Assembly: GCA_004352715.1 (NCBI GenBank)
Contig: SCFE01000052.1
Coordinates: 351,254 to 415,253, forward strand
Origin: Hofstenia miamia
Taxonomy: Eukaryota; Xenacoelomorpha; Acoela
Direction of reading: 5' to 3'
DNA: 64,000 nucleotides
The position numbers were made by a program, and so were the translations under genes. This document shows, in pieces, positions 1 to 10,107 of the stretch (positions are counted from its first letter, which is position 1; every line of letters starts with the position of its first letter). A model generated the notes under the pieces. It was not told the DNA's origin. It saw only the letters and a list, made by a program, of their open reading frames with translations, and made no database searches.

Positions 1-243
1 ATTCTTAGCACCCTCTGACCATTGAAGGCCTGCCGGGGACTGAGGGCCTTTGCTCTATCATGACTTTTCATCAGTGTTATTTTTTGTGTTTGATTTTGGA
101 CTCACATTCTCCTAGGAAGTTGCCAACCAAGGCTTTAGAGTGCTTCCTACCCTGTGAGCTAAGTCATCCAGTTTGCTAACCACGATCACAGTTGCTTAAC
201 CTCAGCTTACCAACCTGCGTCTCTACCAACTGGGCTACCTGCC
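1..243 (-). repeat. SINE-like element with tRNA-like A box and 5S rRNA-like segment
   Basis: Read on the minus strand from 243 downward. Positions 238-227 give TAGCCCAGTTGG, a full match to the Pol III A-box consensus TRGCNNAGYNGG. About 25-70 bases further on (203-158) the minus strand resembles the internal control region of 5S rRNA, with AGGTTAAGCAAC, then TGGTTAG, then CTGGATGAC in the 5S order. No good tRNA B box is visible. A run of (ATT)n lies immediately beyond the tRNA-like end. The element continues off the left edge of the window, so its full length and tail are unknown. It is called SINE-like from these motifs only; a decayed tRNA-derived repeat is the alternative. Confidence 0.5.
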
Positions 244-245
244 CA

Positions 246-246
<1 letters not shown>

Positions 247-295
<49 letters not shown>
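247..295. repeat. (ATT)n trinucleotide microsatellite
   Basis: About 16 perfect ATT units abut the tRNA-like end of the SINE-like repeat. This may be the insertion target or the tail of that repeat. Confidence 0.95.
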
Positions 296-392
296 GGTTG
301 TTGATAATTACAAAGATTTGTTTAATATTGCTTTTTTCAAAATTTCATTCATAAATGTAAATAAAATTAGTTAATGATTTGGTGGTAAATAA

Positions 393-1187
393 ATGATTAA
401 AATAGCAATGCAACCATCTCAACAATTGAATTTAGATGGGATTTGGTCAAATTTAAATAACGAACTTGAAGTGGAGTATAACAAAATGATGAATTACTTG
501 ATGAGCTGTCCAAATTCTGATGAATCATTCGAGTCTGCACAAAGCGATGATGACGCACTGAGTGGCATGCATTCATTAGATGACTACACATCTTGTGCAT
601 CTTCAGATTCTGATCAACTCAATGCTAACCTTAATTTGTATGCCGAGAGCTATACTGATTCTCCAAATGATAATGTTAGCTTACTAAAGATGGGTGACAT
701 CAGCGATGAACTAAGTCCAGATTTAACAACAGATTTTGAGAAGGAATTTGTAAATCATTATATTGGTAATACGTGTTCTCACTATTTTCATAACTATATC
801 ACTCCAGTGAATTTTGCTCAACAGCAGTCAATTATAGCACCATCTCTAGAATCAGTTGAAAATATGAAGACTAGTTTTTATCAACCAAATTTTGAAATCG
901 AACCAAATAAAAACTTCCAACATATTGAGAGAGAAAACGTCCACTCCATAGATATCCAATGCAAAAATTTAAAATTGGATAATGAAATAGGAAATTTAAA
1001 ACCGAAGATTTGCGCTATTGATGAAGAGTTTAAGCGCTTTTTAAAATCTTGCTTCAGCTCATATAAGAATTTGCTTTTGTCCAAAGAATGGAGGAAGCTC
1101 ATGGATGATAAATATAAACGGATTATTTCGACTGCTAATGAACAAGAACGTGTTCTTAGGTTAAATGTTGTAAGAATTGTGCATTAG
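393..1187 (+). CDS. Orphan acidic/Ser-rich protein, 264 aa, possibly an incomplete exon
   Basis: This is an open frame from a real ATG to TAG with no repeat signature. The N-terminal third is Ser/Asp/Glu-rich (about residues 40-75), typical of a disordered or activation region. The C-terminal 60 residues are basic and mixed. I do not recognise the family. The last residues contain A-N-E-Q-E-R, which recalls the start of a bHLH basic region (A-N-x-x-E-R), and an AG|GTTAAA donor-like site occurs at about 1159. The true protein could therefore splice out of this frame before the apparent stop. That is inference from a short motif; the helix-loop-helix itself is not visible downstream. A TE-derived or chance ORF remains possible, but the biased composition and length in AT-rich DNA favour a gene. 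Confidence 0.5.
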   Translation: MIKIAMQPSQQLNLDGIWSNLNNELEVEYNKMMNYLMSCPNSDESFESAQSDDDALSGMHSLDDYTSCASSDSDQLNANLNLYAESYTDSPNDNVSLLKMGDISDELSPDLTTDFEKEFVNHYIGNTCSHYFHNYITPVNFAQQQSIIAPSLESVENMKTSFYQPNFEIEPNKNFQHIERENVHSIDIQCKNLKLDNEIGNLKPKICAIDEEFKRFLKSCFSSYKNLLLSKEWRKLMDDKYKRIISTANEQERVLRLNVVRIVH

Positions 1188-1469
1188 TTTACAAATTATA
1201 GATAGCAAATTTACGTTTTAATGGATTTGCGTATCACGAAAGTTAATGGTAAGTAAATCACTATAAGCATTATGTATCATGCGTCGAGAACTACATACAT
1301 TAGGTTAGAAAGTAAATAATTTTTTTGTAAGAAAGTAAATTTAAAGATATTATATAACAGACTATATATATAACAGACTATACAGAAAGACTACAAAAAA
1401 CACATTCACATTGTATTATCAACCGAAATGCGGATATTTTTATAAAAGATGCAATTAACACAAATGATT
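1188..1469. other. Intergenic, nothing recognised
   Basis: AT-rich DNA with a short repeat of an ATATAACAGACTATA-type phrase near 1360-1385. No ORF or repeat ends recognised. Confidence 0.6.
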
Positions 1470-2788
1470 TTATCAATTTTCTTCGGATTAGATTGTAACA
1501 TCTGGACAGTGATACATTTTTTTCTTCATTTATTTTCGGTAAGCTATTTTTACACCCGAATTTTCCTTCCGCTTTTCAACCAACAAATCAAGTGGTCCCT
1601 CAAGCATTCCCTCATGACCTCTTACAATTACTGCAGACATCATTGCACATCCCTAAAATTTTATCTTTAATGAATGCATAAAGTGTAATTACTTTCCAGA
1701 TAACCTGAAATTTATTCAAATTACTCCTAATATTAAGAAAAACGATCCATCAATTGCCACTAATTATCGGCCAATCTCAATTAATTCTCCAATAAGCAAA
1801 ATATTCGAAAGATTATTACATAATCAAATAACGCAGCATTTAAATAAGTATAATATATTATCAAATACACAATTTGCATTTCGCAAGAATTTCTCAACAA
1901 CTGATGCATTATTATATGATACTGAAAGATGGAGTGTGTCACTCGATTCTAATAAATTTGTAGCTATAACCTGCTTAGATCTCTGAAAGGCTTTTGATTC
2001 TATTAATCATAACATGGGAATTGAAAAACTAACTCACTTACGATTTCCTTGTAGTAGTAAGCAATTGATAACTAGTTACCTTAATCAAAGATTCCAGAGT
2101 TAAATTAAACGATATTTTTTCGGAATGGTTACTGGTTTACAATGAGGTACCTCAAGGAACGATTCTAGCCAATTTGATCCAATATACCAATGACATGGAT
2201 TTTCAGCGATCATTGCACCTAGCAGTGCAATCTATAGAATTGAATTGTGATAAATTGTCAAAATATTTTTCAACCATAAGTAGAATATTAATGCAGATAA
2301 AACAGAATTTTGTATTTTACACTCCAATTAAAGTAATTACGATGTTTCTGCAGTGACTTTGAATATAAATAATATTAATGTTCCTATTGTAGACACATTC
2401 AAGAATCTTGGAACAACTATTAACTCAAAGTTCAAATTCAACTCTCATATCAATTTAATAGTTAGAAAATTAGGTATAGGTATAAAAAGTATGACACTAG
2501 TAGTTAGGCAATAAAAACCTTGTGCGATAATTCAATTTTTCCATGCCTTTATTATGAGTCACCTTAATTAAAATGACGGGATTTACTCATAAACAGAATT
2601 CAAGATGAAAACTTTTTACATGTGCTTAGAATAAATAAACGTTTAAAGAAATGCTTCATTAATGTCGCCATTCGAACCTGTAATTCGTTACCTAAAGAAA
2701 TTTAAAAAGCATTTAAAAATCTTCTTAAGCAAAAATCTATATATAGTAAATCATGGCTAGGATACAAATTTTATAACAATGACTATAC
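1470..2788 (+). pseudogene. Decayed CR1/jockey-like LINE (copy A), reverse transcriptase and C-terminus
   Basis: Conceptual translation in shifting frames shows the RT order of non-LTR retrotransposons. An NYRPIS block lies at about 1760-1790, SKIFERLL next, an FAFRK block at about 1870, a KAFDSINH-type block A at about 1985-2010 (preceded by a stop), and PQGTIL at about 2150-2165. The C-terminal CNSLPKEI-type segment is at about 2680-2705. Many stops and frameshifts make it inactive. It is interrupted by the mariner element at 2791-3660, and its 3' tail probably resumes at 3661. The endonuclease region is missing or too decayed to see. Clade assignment rests on motif style only. Confidence 0.8.
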
Positions 2789-2790
2789 TA

Positions 2791-3660
2791 CAGGGTGTCC
2801 CACAGCAAACCCCCTAAACAGTTTTTAAATTCATTTCTATCTCCAAGTAGACAAATATCAAAACAAAAAGGAGCAGTTACCTTTCATTTTTATTAATATA
2901 TCAGCAAACTACAAATGTGCACATTGATCATTATCAAAAAGTCATAATACAAAAAAGAAAAGTAATAATTTCACAGTTTGTTTTCAAAATGCTGGCTATG
3001 TTCAGAAGACAAAGACGAATTCGTTTTTCAAAAATTCAAGAACAGACATCTCTTCACAATTGTTCATTCACATTGTGGAAAGCGTCGCGATTGCTGTTTT
3101 CGAGCTCATCCAAGGTTCGAGGACAACTCAGGTACACCAATTCTTTCACATGTCTCCATAAGAAGAAGTCACATGGCGTTAAGTCAGGTGATCTCGGGGG
3201 CTACTCCAAAAGATTTCCTCGACGACTAATCCAACGGTTCGGAAATTCGGAGAAGTTGTCGCCCATTTCATCCACAGCAGCTGCAACTGCATTAACTTTG
3301 TCATCATGGTCTTCATCAAGAGATTTACTGTGTTTTCGTTCGTCAACACTTCCAGTTGATTCGAATCTTTCAATGAGAGAAGGAATCGACTTACGGTCAA
3401 TGGATCTTCCATAAAATTCTTCCCAATGACGTTGAGGCATGCTTGAATGAACGGTGTTTGATCAAAATTATGAATGGGCAAGAGATTTTAAATTTTGAAT
3501 ATTGTTAGCATTTTGTTAATAGCGAACCGTCGAGAATCATTTCAAACATTTAATCAGGCATAGATATTTAACAAACTGATAGGTACCTGTCAAGGTATAT
3601 GTCATGCTATGCAATAAATCTTTGTTGATTTTCTTTAGGGGGATCGCTGTGTACACCCTG
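2791..3660 (-). mobile_element. 870-bp Tc1/mariner-superfamily element with TIRs and TA target duplication
   Basis: The left end CAGGGTGTCCCACAGC pairs with the right end, whose reverse complement is CAGGGTGTACACAGCG. The match continues over about 27 bp into a CCCCCTAAA block, with one gap. TA lies immediately outside both ends (2789-2790 and 3661-3662), the duplication expected for IS630/Tc1/mariner elements. The interior carries remnants of a transposase on the minus strand (separate entry). At 870 bp it is shorter than an intact mariner of about 1.3 kb, so it is an internally deleted copy. It sits inside LINE copy A and is therefore younger than that LINE. Confidence 0.85.
2930..3481 (-). 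pseudogene. Mariner-type transposase remnant
   Basis: The minus-strand reading has an N-terminal helix-turn-helix-like stretch around 3440-3330 with an ERFESTGSVDE phrase. This is the usual helix plus 'F-x-x-T-G-S-V' hinge of transposase DNA-binding domains. After a frame change it reads SPRDHLT, then a stop and frameshift, then PCDFFLW and V-K-E-L-V-Y at about 3190-3130. That matches the SPDLxPxDFFLWGxxK block carrying the last acidic catalytic residue of mariner-like transposases. Blocks for the first two catalytic Asp residues are absent, so a central part has been deleted. Not functional. Confidence 0.75.
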
Positions 3661-4140
3661 TATAACTTGTTATTATAGTATTAGCATAGTAATTTATCCA
3701 TAGCCTGGAAGAATTCTTTTGAAATTTATATTTATGTGAATTGTATATGCGTGCCTTGTGAATTTTATAACGCTATTCAGATAAATTATTAGTTATTTAT
3801 CTAAATAGAGAATATCTTATCATATCTGGAATTGCAGGAATGCCATTTCTGTGATGTACAGATATTATTTTATATTTAATAAATAAAAGGTTATTGAAAA
3901 TAAGATACACTGAAAAGACTGATGAATTTTTGATCTTTACGATATGCAATACTTAATAGTCTTTAAAATGTTCTCAGTAGTTAACAAGTACACAATGTTA
4001 TTAAAATCTGATGGATTATCTTGAAGCCTTGCATTGCAGTAAAATAACAGGTGTTTTGGAATTTCGTTCTCTGCTTTACATAAGCGATATCTTGGTGTAG
4101 GCCTAATGATCAATCTTGAATAGAAAACCTTTCAACTTAT
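3661..4140 (+). other. Probable 3' tail of LINE copy A and flank
   Basis: AT-rich sequence after the mariner element contains CGTGCCTTG, also seen in the LINE tail near 43.56 kb, and ends near an AATAAATAAAAGG run at about 3880. After that I see nothing specific until the next LINE. Confidence 0.4.
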
Positions 4141-4149
4141 AATGAAGTT

Positions 4150-6235
4150 CAAAAAATTTTTGTACATTTTTGTATTATAGGACATAACAATTTAATTGAT
4201 TACTTCCTAACAAATTCCGACTTAGTTTTTAAATCCTTCATATTTGAATCATTCAGTGACCACGCTCTTTGCATATATATAAGTAATATAACTACCAAAG
4301 GCAATAAATTTAAAATAATTTAGGCAAGAGATTATCTAAATTATTCAGACGAAATAATGGAAACACTTTTGAAAAACATATAGTTCAACTATATATACAC
4401 AATTATATATACACATTAAAATCTGGATCTTGCATGATTAATTATATTTCAAAAGAAAGTTGCAATGCAGTTAATAAAGCGGCACTAATTAAGTACCACA
4501 AAGTAAAACTAAAAGCGCGCAAGTTTGCTATATCTATTACCGACTATAGTGAAATACATGAACTAGTAAGTAAAGAAAATTGTTTGATCTCGCCCAAACA
4601 GAACCGACAACAACTAATTGGACTCATTACGAAAAATCAAAGAGGATTATTAAACAATCAAAAAATAAAAAATCTGCCTTAAAAGAAAAAAGATTCTTCA
4701 ATAAACTAAATACTACAAATGAAAAATGGCGATATATTCATAAAATTTTGGGAAAAAGTAAAGGAATTTCAACTGATATTAATGAACTAAGTATTGATAA
4801 CCAAACTACAATAGAAAAAACAAGAATAATAGACCACCTAAACTCAACATTTAAGGAACTTGGCAATTTCAATTTTCCCCAATATAAGAGAAAAAAAAAT
4901 ATTAATAAATTCCCAGGAAAAGCATACTTTTCTTTTAGACTCATAAATGCAAATTAACTAGAAACTATAATAAAAACTTTAGACACAAATAAATCAACGG
5001 CATCCTATAATCTTCCAATCTATTTTTAAACGTCATTTTCATATCTTTAGTGAACATCTACTATTCGCATTTAACCAATTCATTATTGATAATGAATTCC
5101 CGGATATATTTAAGAAATCTGACATAAGCCCTATACATAAAAAGGCGAGCCTCTAAATGCACAAAATTATAGGCCGATTTGCATTGGCCACACATTTAGT
5201 AAACTATTCGAAAAATTATTATATAATCAAATAAATGCATATTTGATATCTGAAAATATTATTTCAAAAAAACAATTTGGTTTTCGTAATGGTTATAGCA
5301 CCCAAGATGCAATTTTATCAATATCAGAACAAATAAAATCTAATTTTACCCTAAACAAATGTAGTTGTGTTGCGGTCCTTGACTTGAGCAAAGCTTTTAA
5401 CCAAATGAATTTTGAAATATTAAGGGGCAAAGTTTGATAACAAATCTGTTAACTTAATAATGACTTTCCTTAAAAATCGACAGCAAATAGTTATACCTAA
5501 TGGTAAAAAATCAAAATATATTATAACAGACCGTGGGGTTCCACAGGGCACAGTTCTCGGACCTATTCTAGTTTCAATCTATGTTAATGACAACTCAACA
5601 GGTAAAAAACAGTAAAATTTATCAATATGCAGATGATACTTGTCTTATAAGTACTGATATAAATGCCTTTAATGCAACTAAAAGTCTCTAATATGACATC
5701 GAAAATTTAACAAAATATTTCTCAAATAATCAATTGAAAGTAATTATTGAAAAAACACAATTCATAATATTTTCCCCTAGGCCAAACAGAAATCTCACAA
5801 AAAAACATAGAACTTAAATTAAATAATGTAACAATAAAGCAAAGCGAATCTATTAACTATTTAGCTGTTGAAATTGACAATGATTTAAATTTTGAACAAT
5901 TCTTAATGGCTAAGATTAAAAAAATGGCTTCTGGAGTTAGGTATTTTTATCATCTCAGAAATATTTCAAATACGTACCACAAACAATTAATAAATGCACT
6001 CACTCTGCCTTTCACACTTTCAATATTGCTCATTCCTTTTTACAAATATTAATTCAAAACATCGCATCCTCATGTCTAAAACTTTCAATTGGTCCCTTTA
6101 AACACTAAATTTTGCACAAAAACATGACAATGCAGCTGTTATAGTTTTTAGTAGAAATTTAATTGTTAAATTATATATTTGTATTAGTTTAGTTTCTCTT
6201 CAAAATAAAACAGTAATTTTCTATATATAATATTA
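4150..6235 (+). pseudogene. Decayed CR1/jockey-like LINE (copy B): endonuclease end, RT and C-terminus
   Basis: The segment starts in the C-terminal part of an APE-type endonuclease, with IDYFLTNSD and then FSDHA at about 4200-4270. S-D-H is the catalytic His motif of these nucleases. After a linker ORF (4434-4957), RT blocks follow: ISKKQFGFRNGYST at about 5265, LDLSKAFNQMN at about 5380-5410, PQGTVLGP at about 5540-5570 and YADDTC at about 5625-5645. Numerous stops and shifts make it inactive. The same endonuclease segment occurs inverted at 15.6-15.9 kb, so the family is repeated in this window. No target-site duplication was identified. Confidence 0.8.
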
Positions 6236-6261
6236 ACTATATTATTTTATTCGTTATTTTA

Positions 6262-6328
6262 ATGCACGGGGGCAGCTAAAAAATTATGAGGAAGAGGGCT
6301 CCATGGGTAACAAGATTGAGAACCACTG
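6262..6328. repeat. hAT-like terminal fragment
   Basis: The segment ends in TTGAGAACCACTG; its reverse complement begins CAGTGGTTCTCAA, a common terminal sequence of non-autonomous hAT elements. No matching opposite end or 8-bp duplication was found nearby, so this is a truncated end only. Confidence 0.4.
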
Positions 6329-7026
6329 ATCTAAATAAAAGTCTGCTAATATACTTATCTTAATATTATTATTCAGGTTTACTATTGCATCTCTCTTATC
6401 CCTTGGATAAATTGCGAACACTTTTCGAATCAATGTCTGATTGAACTGACTTGCAGCACTATGTGTTTTTTCTTTGCCTCATGTCTTCCAATTTATCTGA
6501 GTAGAATCATAAATTATACAAACATACATACAAATTCATACAAAATAATAAAACTATGCAATATATCAGGCTAGGTGTAATTTACTGAGGATTTCATTGA
6601 CAATCCACTCTTCTGCAATTAATACGTTCGATTATTAGAAGTGCTATAAAATATTTTCTCTGAAAATGCCAAATAAACCTGCAAAAGATACTGGAGGCCG
6701 AAATTTATTCAATATGTTTATTGAAAGACGTTTTAAAAATTTAAAAGATTTTTTCTAGAAAGAACATAATTTGCACTACCCTGTCTAATTGGTAGGTATT
6801 TACATAATATAACTGCGTCGCTTAGAACATTTGTCAAACAAAATAATGCAAATTATTTTGACAATAAAAAGTATATTTTTTCAATAGAGGAAGGGCAAAA
6901 AAATTTAAGACATCGCGAATAGTAATCTAATTCACTTGATTGCAGCCAAACATTTTAAATTTTATCAACATATTTGCCATGAGATTCTAAATGAAATTCC
7001 AGTAATCTATAAGTAGACGTATATGC
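6329..7026. other. AT-rich spacer, no supported gene
   Basis: Contains one 30-codon open frame from the ATG at 6666 to the TAG at 6756-6758 with basic residues. It is too short and unsupported to call. No repeat ends seen. Confidence 0.5.
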
Positions 7027-7205
7027 TGTTGTATTGGTTACGTTTACTTCATATTTGCCTGAGATGTACGGGCACACTAGTTACTATTTACCGTGATGCG
7101 TCCTGGCCTACTTGTCACCCTGTAGTGTCTATTGTATATAATTGTAATCTTTGTCGCTTGTTTTAATAAAACGATTTTACTCATTGGTACTGTCAAATCA
7201 TTACA
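7027..7205 (+). repeat. 5' LTR
   Basis: 179 bp, TG...CA ends, AATAAA near its 3' part (7164-7169). About 97% identical to the 3' LTR at 9390-9570. Confidence 0.92.
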
Positions 7206-7315
7206 TGGTGACAGAGGTGGGATGGCATTCGAAACATTGAAGCCTCTTTTTTGATATCGATAGTCCAAGTATAGCTATCGAATGGACCAAATGGAAACGA
7301 AGCTTTATCCTGTTC

Positions 7316-7757
7316 ATGGAAGCCACTGGGGTTGACGAAAAACCGGACAAGGTTAAAATTGGAATTCTGCTTCGATGCATTGGAGACGCAGCAAATGAAG
7401 TTTTTACGAATTTTACATGGCCAAGAACAGAGGATAAAAATAAATTCGAAAATGTCATGAAGAAACTGGATGATTACATTAAACAAGGAACCAATGAAGT
7501 TTTTGAACGATTTCAACTTTTCAAGCTATCTAAATCTAACGTAAAAATTGACCAATTTGTGAATATGTTAAGAATCCAGGCAAAACACTGCAATTTTGGA
7601 CCACTCGAAAATAGTCTTATTCGGAATCGAATTATATTCTCAATTCAAGACATCCGACTACAAGAAAGACTTTTGAGAGAACCCAATATCGATCTCCAAA
7701 AAACTACTCAATTCTGTCGCGCAGCTGACGAAACGACCGAACATTTACATCATTACA
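7316..7757 (+). pseudogene. Truncated gag (capsid region) of the gypsy element
   Basis: The open frame from 7316 encodes a gag-like capsid segment with DKVKIGILLRCIGDAA near the start and F-E-R-F-Q-L-F-K at about residue 63. This is the 'retrotransposon gag' helical style of Ty3/gypsy elements. An upstream in-frame start nearer the primer-binding site is possible. No CCHC nucleocapsid knuckle is present. The reading changes at about 7757 straight into the distal RNase H segment, so this is the left edge of an internal deletion. Confidence 0.75.
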
Positions 7758-7764
7758 TTCACAT

Positions 7765-8165
7765 TTTCATCAATACACATATGGACGGCCCGTAGTGGTC
7801 GAATCCGATCACAAACCGCTGGAAAACTTGCAACTTAAGACGTTATCAACATGCCCTCCAAGAGTGCAGCGCCTCTTTGTAATACTGCAGAAGTACCCAG
7901 CACTAAAAATCCAATACAAACCAGGTAACTTACTCTTTCCTGCGGACACACTATCTAGATTCAAGTTGTCAAGAGTAAACAGTAGTGAATTGGAACGAAA
8001 ATTAGAGATAGCTGTCCACGCATTGTCAACGACTGAAGCACTGAACATAGATCAAGTTCGCAATAAAATTTTGAGCGATCCGGACTCAAAGACGGTTATG
8101 AGATTCATAGAATCTACTTGGTCTGATAGACGATTTCTAACATCATGGGAACAGAAAGAATTTAG
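7765..8165 (+). pseudogene. Distal RNase H and connection segment of gypsy pol
   Basis: The frame reads YTYGRPVVVESDHKPLE, the conserved 'tYGR-V-V-E-S-D-H-K-P-L' block ending the RNase H region of Ty3/gypsy pol, followed by P-A-D-T-L-S-R (the 'ADaLSR' block) at about 7940-7960. RT and protease that should precede it are missing. A frameshift at an A run near 8165 separates it from integrase. Confidence 0.85.
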
Positions 8166-9369
8166 AAAAAATCAAACATGAACTTTATATTAAAGACAGA
8201 CTTATCATGCGGAATTGTTGTGTCTACATACCTAAATCATGCAAAGAACAAGTAATTGAAGTACTTCACAGGGCACATATGGGTATAATGAAGACTAAAA
8301 AATTCGCGAGACAGTTTGTTTTCTGGCCACGAATGGGTGATGATATCGAATCATTCATCGCAAAATGTGTGACATGTAAGATGCACCAAACAATAAACAA
8401 GAAAGAACCATTGATCCATCACGAAAGACCACCACTTCCGTTTCACAAAATTGGTCTCGATATTGCAGAAATAAATAACCAAACCTTTCTCATCTGTGTT
8501 GACTATTATTCGAGATTCCTTCAAAGCCAGCAGATAAATAGGAAAGATGCACATGCAGTTATTAAAAAATTAAAAGATATTTTCTCAATGCATGGAATTC
8601 CTTACCAGATTGTTGCTGATAATAACCCATTTGGCTCCAAAGAATTTGAATCTTATGCACATAGGCTTGACATCTCATTACTGCATAGCAGTCCCAATTA
8701 TCCGCAATCCAAAGGTATGGCCGAAAGGGCAGTCAGAATTTTTAAAGAGATTTTTAAGACTTCCGACTACAGAAGAGCATTGATGGACTATAATAACTCA
8801 CCGTTATCATTCTGTAAGTACTCCCCAGCTCAGTTGTTTTATAGTCGCCGTATAAGATCCAATGCACTGGTTACAAATGAAGGGCTCATCCCAAAAGTGG
8901 TTCCAAGAAATGAATTTAAAAAATTGGAAAGCAAATACAGATCTCAGAAAAAATTCTACAACCGTCAGGCGCGAGCATTAGAAGATCTAAACCTGGAGCA
9001 AATGTACGAGTTGTAACATTGGGAAACTCTATTGGAGTCGTGGTTGGTAAAGCAAAATTACCAAGATCATATATTGTAAAAGTGGGAAAAGTTTTTATCC
9101 GAAGAAATCGACGACATTTGATAGACTTGGGCAAAGCTACGGCAGCAGAAACAATAAGGAACTATAGCCTCGTTGACGATTTCGATGGGTTAGTTCAAGA
9201 TGATGCATCCACTTCTCACAACATCACCGAAGTAACAGGAAATGAAGAAGCACCAACAATGTCGGGAAGCAATAATTCATCCACTTGTATAAAGGAGAGA
9301 CCACAAAGAGAAAGAAGACCTCCTCAATACTATGGTTGCCCAATAAATTCAAGCTATCGCTTCAACTAA
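8166..9369 (+). pseudogene. Gypsy integrase with intact D,D35E triad, one C-terminal frameshift
   Basis: In the open frame from the ATG at 8207 the zinc-binding pairs are H21/H24 and C54/C57. The catalytic residues are D85 (in GLDIAEIN), D138 (in QIVADNN) and E173 (in KGMAERAV). The spacing between D138 and E173 is exactly 35, as expected for retroviral-type integrases. A stop at 9014-9016 is bypassed by a frameshift near 8990, after which GANVRVVTLG and a basic tail continue to 9369. The upstream connection also needs a frameshift near 8165. The catalytic domain is well preserved although the element lacks RT, so it could only have been mobilised in trans. Confidence 0.88.
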
Positions 9370-9389
9370 GAACTAATGAAAAAGGAGGA

Positions 9390-9570
9390 TGTTGTATTGG
9401 TTACGTTTACCTCATATTTGCCTGAGATGTACGGGCACACTAGTTACTATTTATCGTGATGCGTCCTGGCCTACTTGTCACACTGTAGTGTCTATTGTAT
9501 ATAATTGTAATCTTTGTCGCTTGTGTTTTAATAAAACGATTTTACTCATTTGTACTGTCAAATCATTACA
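9390..9570 (+). repeat. 3' LTR
   Basis: 181 bp, TG...CA ends, preceded by the purine tract at 9379-9388. Carries a 2-bp insertion relative to the 5' LTR (CTTGTG versus CTTG before TTTTAATAAA). Confidence 0.92.
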
Positions 9571-9973
9571 TAGGCCAAACTACAGAAACTACATTAGGAA
9601 TAGGAAAAAATATGGATTATCCAATGTTGCCAGAAAAAGAATATTAGCACACTGATCTTCAATTTTTATAAATAAATTCTGTTGTTAATGTGTATTAAAC
9701 AAATGAAAATACAATTTCGAATATATTCAATCTACGACTTTTCAAACAAAATTTAGAAACAATATAAAATTATATTCAATATATATCTACATATGTATGT
9801 ACATATATATTGATATTCCTTGTATAAAATTGCATCAGTTAAGTATTGACCACACCAATTGTTTAACGAAGATTGTATTGTAGCCGGCGTAAACTATGTA
9901 AAAGCGAACCCGCACTTTTAAAAAATTACAAATTTCTACGTATTTTTACAAAAAACTGCACTGTACTATTGTT
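9571..9973. other. Spacer downstream of the F-BAR gene
   Basis: Just after the 3' LTR a short plus-strand frame with a basic tail ends in a stop at about 9653, followed by AATAAA at 9671-9676. This could be a remnant last exon, but there is no further support. The rest is AT-rich. Confidence 0.4.
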
Positions 9974-10107
9974 TCACACTTCATGTTCCATAATGCGTTT
10001 GATATGAGTCGACGGCACATAACCTTCCGCCAAAGTCTTAACACAACGGACCTTTGTCCATCCATCAGCGCCTGCTTCTTCAAGAAGTTCAAGGTCATCA
10101 TCGACAG
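9974..10107 (-). CDS. Last exon: C-terminal half of SH3 domain
   Basis: The acceptor TTTATTTAG|CTGTCGATG is in phase with the linker exon. The peptide has DDDLELLEE, GADGWTKVR and EGYVPSTHI, matching the RT-loop end, the 'GWW/GWT' Trp and the 'GYVPxxY' block of SH3 domains; the usual final Tyr is replaced by His. It is a close structural match to the CIP4 SH3 C-terminal half. The strand, phase and family order support joining it to the F-BAR exons 8 kb away. Confidence 0.78.

Larger units (their letters stand above)
7027..9570 (+). mobile_element. Ty3/gypsy LTR retrotransposon, internally deleted
   Basis: Two near-identical terminal repeats (about 180 bp) begin TGTTGTATTGG and end CATTACA. 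The 5' LTR is followed at 7206 by TGGTGACAGAGG, a primer-binding-site-like sequence. A purine-rich tract (AAAAAGGAGGA) precedes the 3' LTR. Flanking 5-mers TATGC and TAGGC match at four of five positions, so the target duplication is probably decayed by one base. The internal 2.2 kb holds a gag fragment fused to the end of RNase H, then integrase. Nucleocapsid, protease and RT are absent. LTRs differ by about four substitutions and one 2-bp indel, so insertion is fairly recent. Confidence 0.92.

Noticed and set aside
6666-6758. 30-codon ORF with a basic C-terminus
   Set aside because: Too short, no splice partner or homology, and flanked by repeats.
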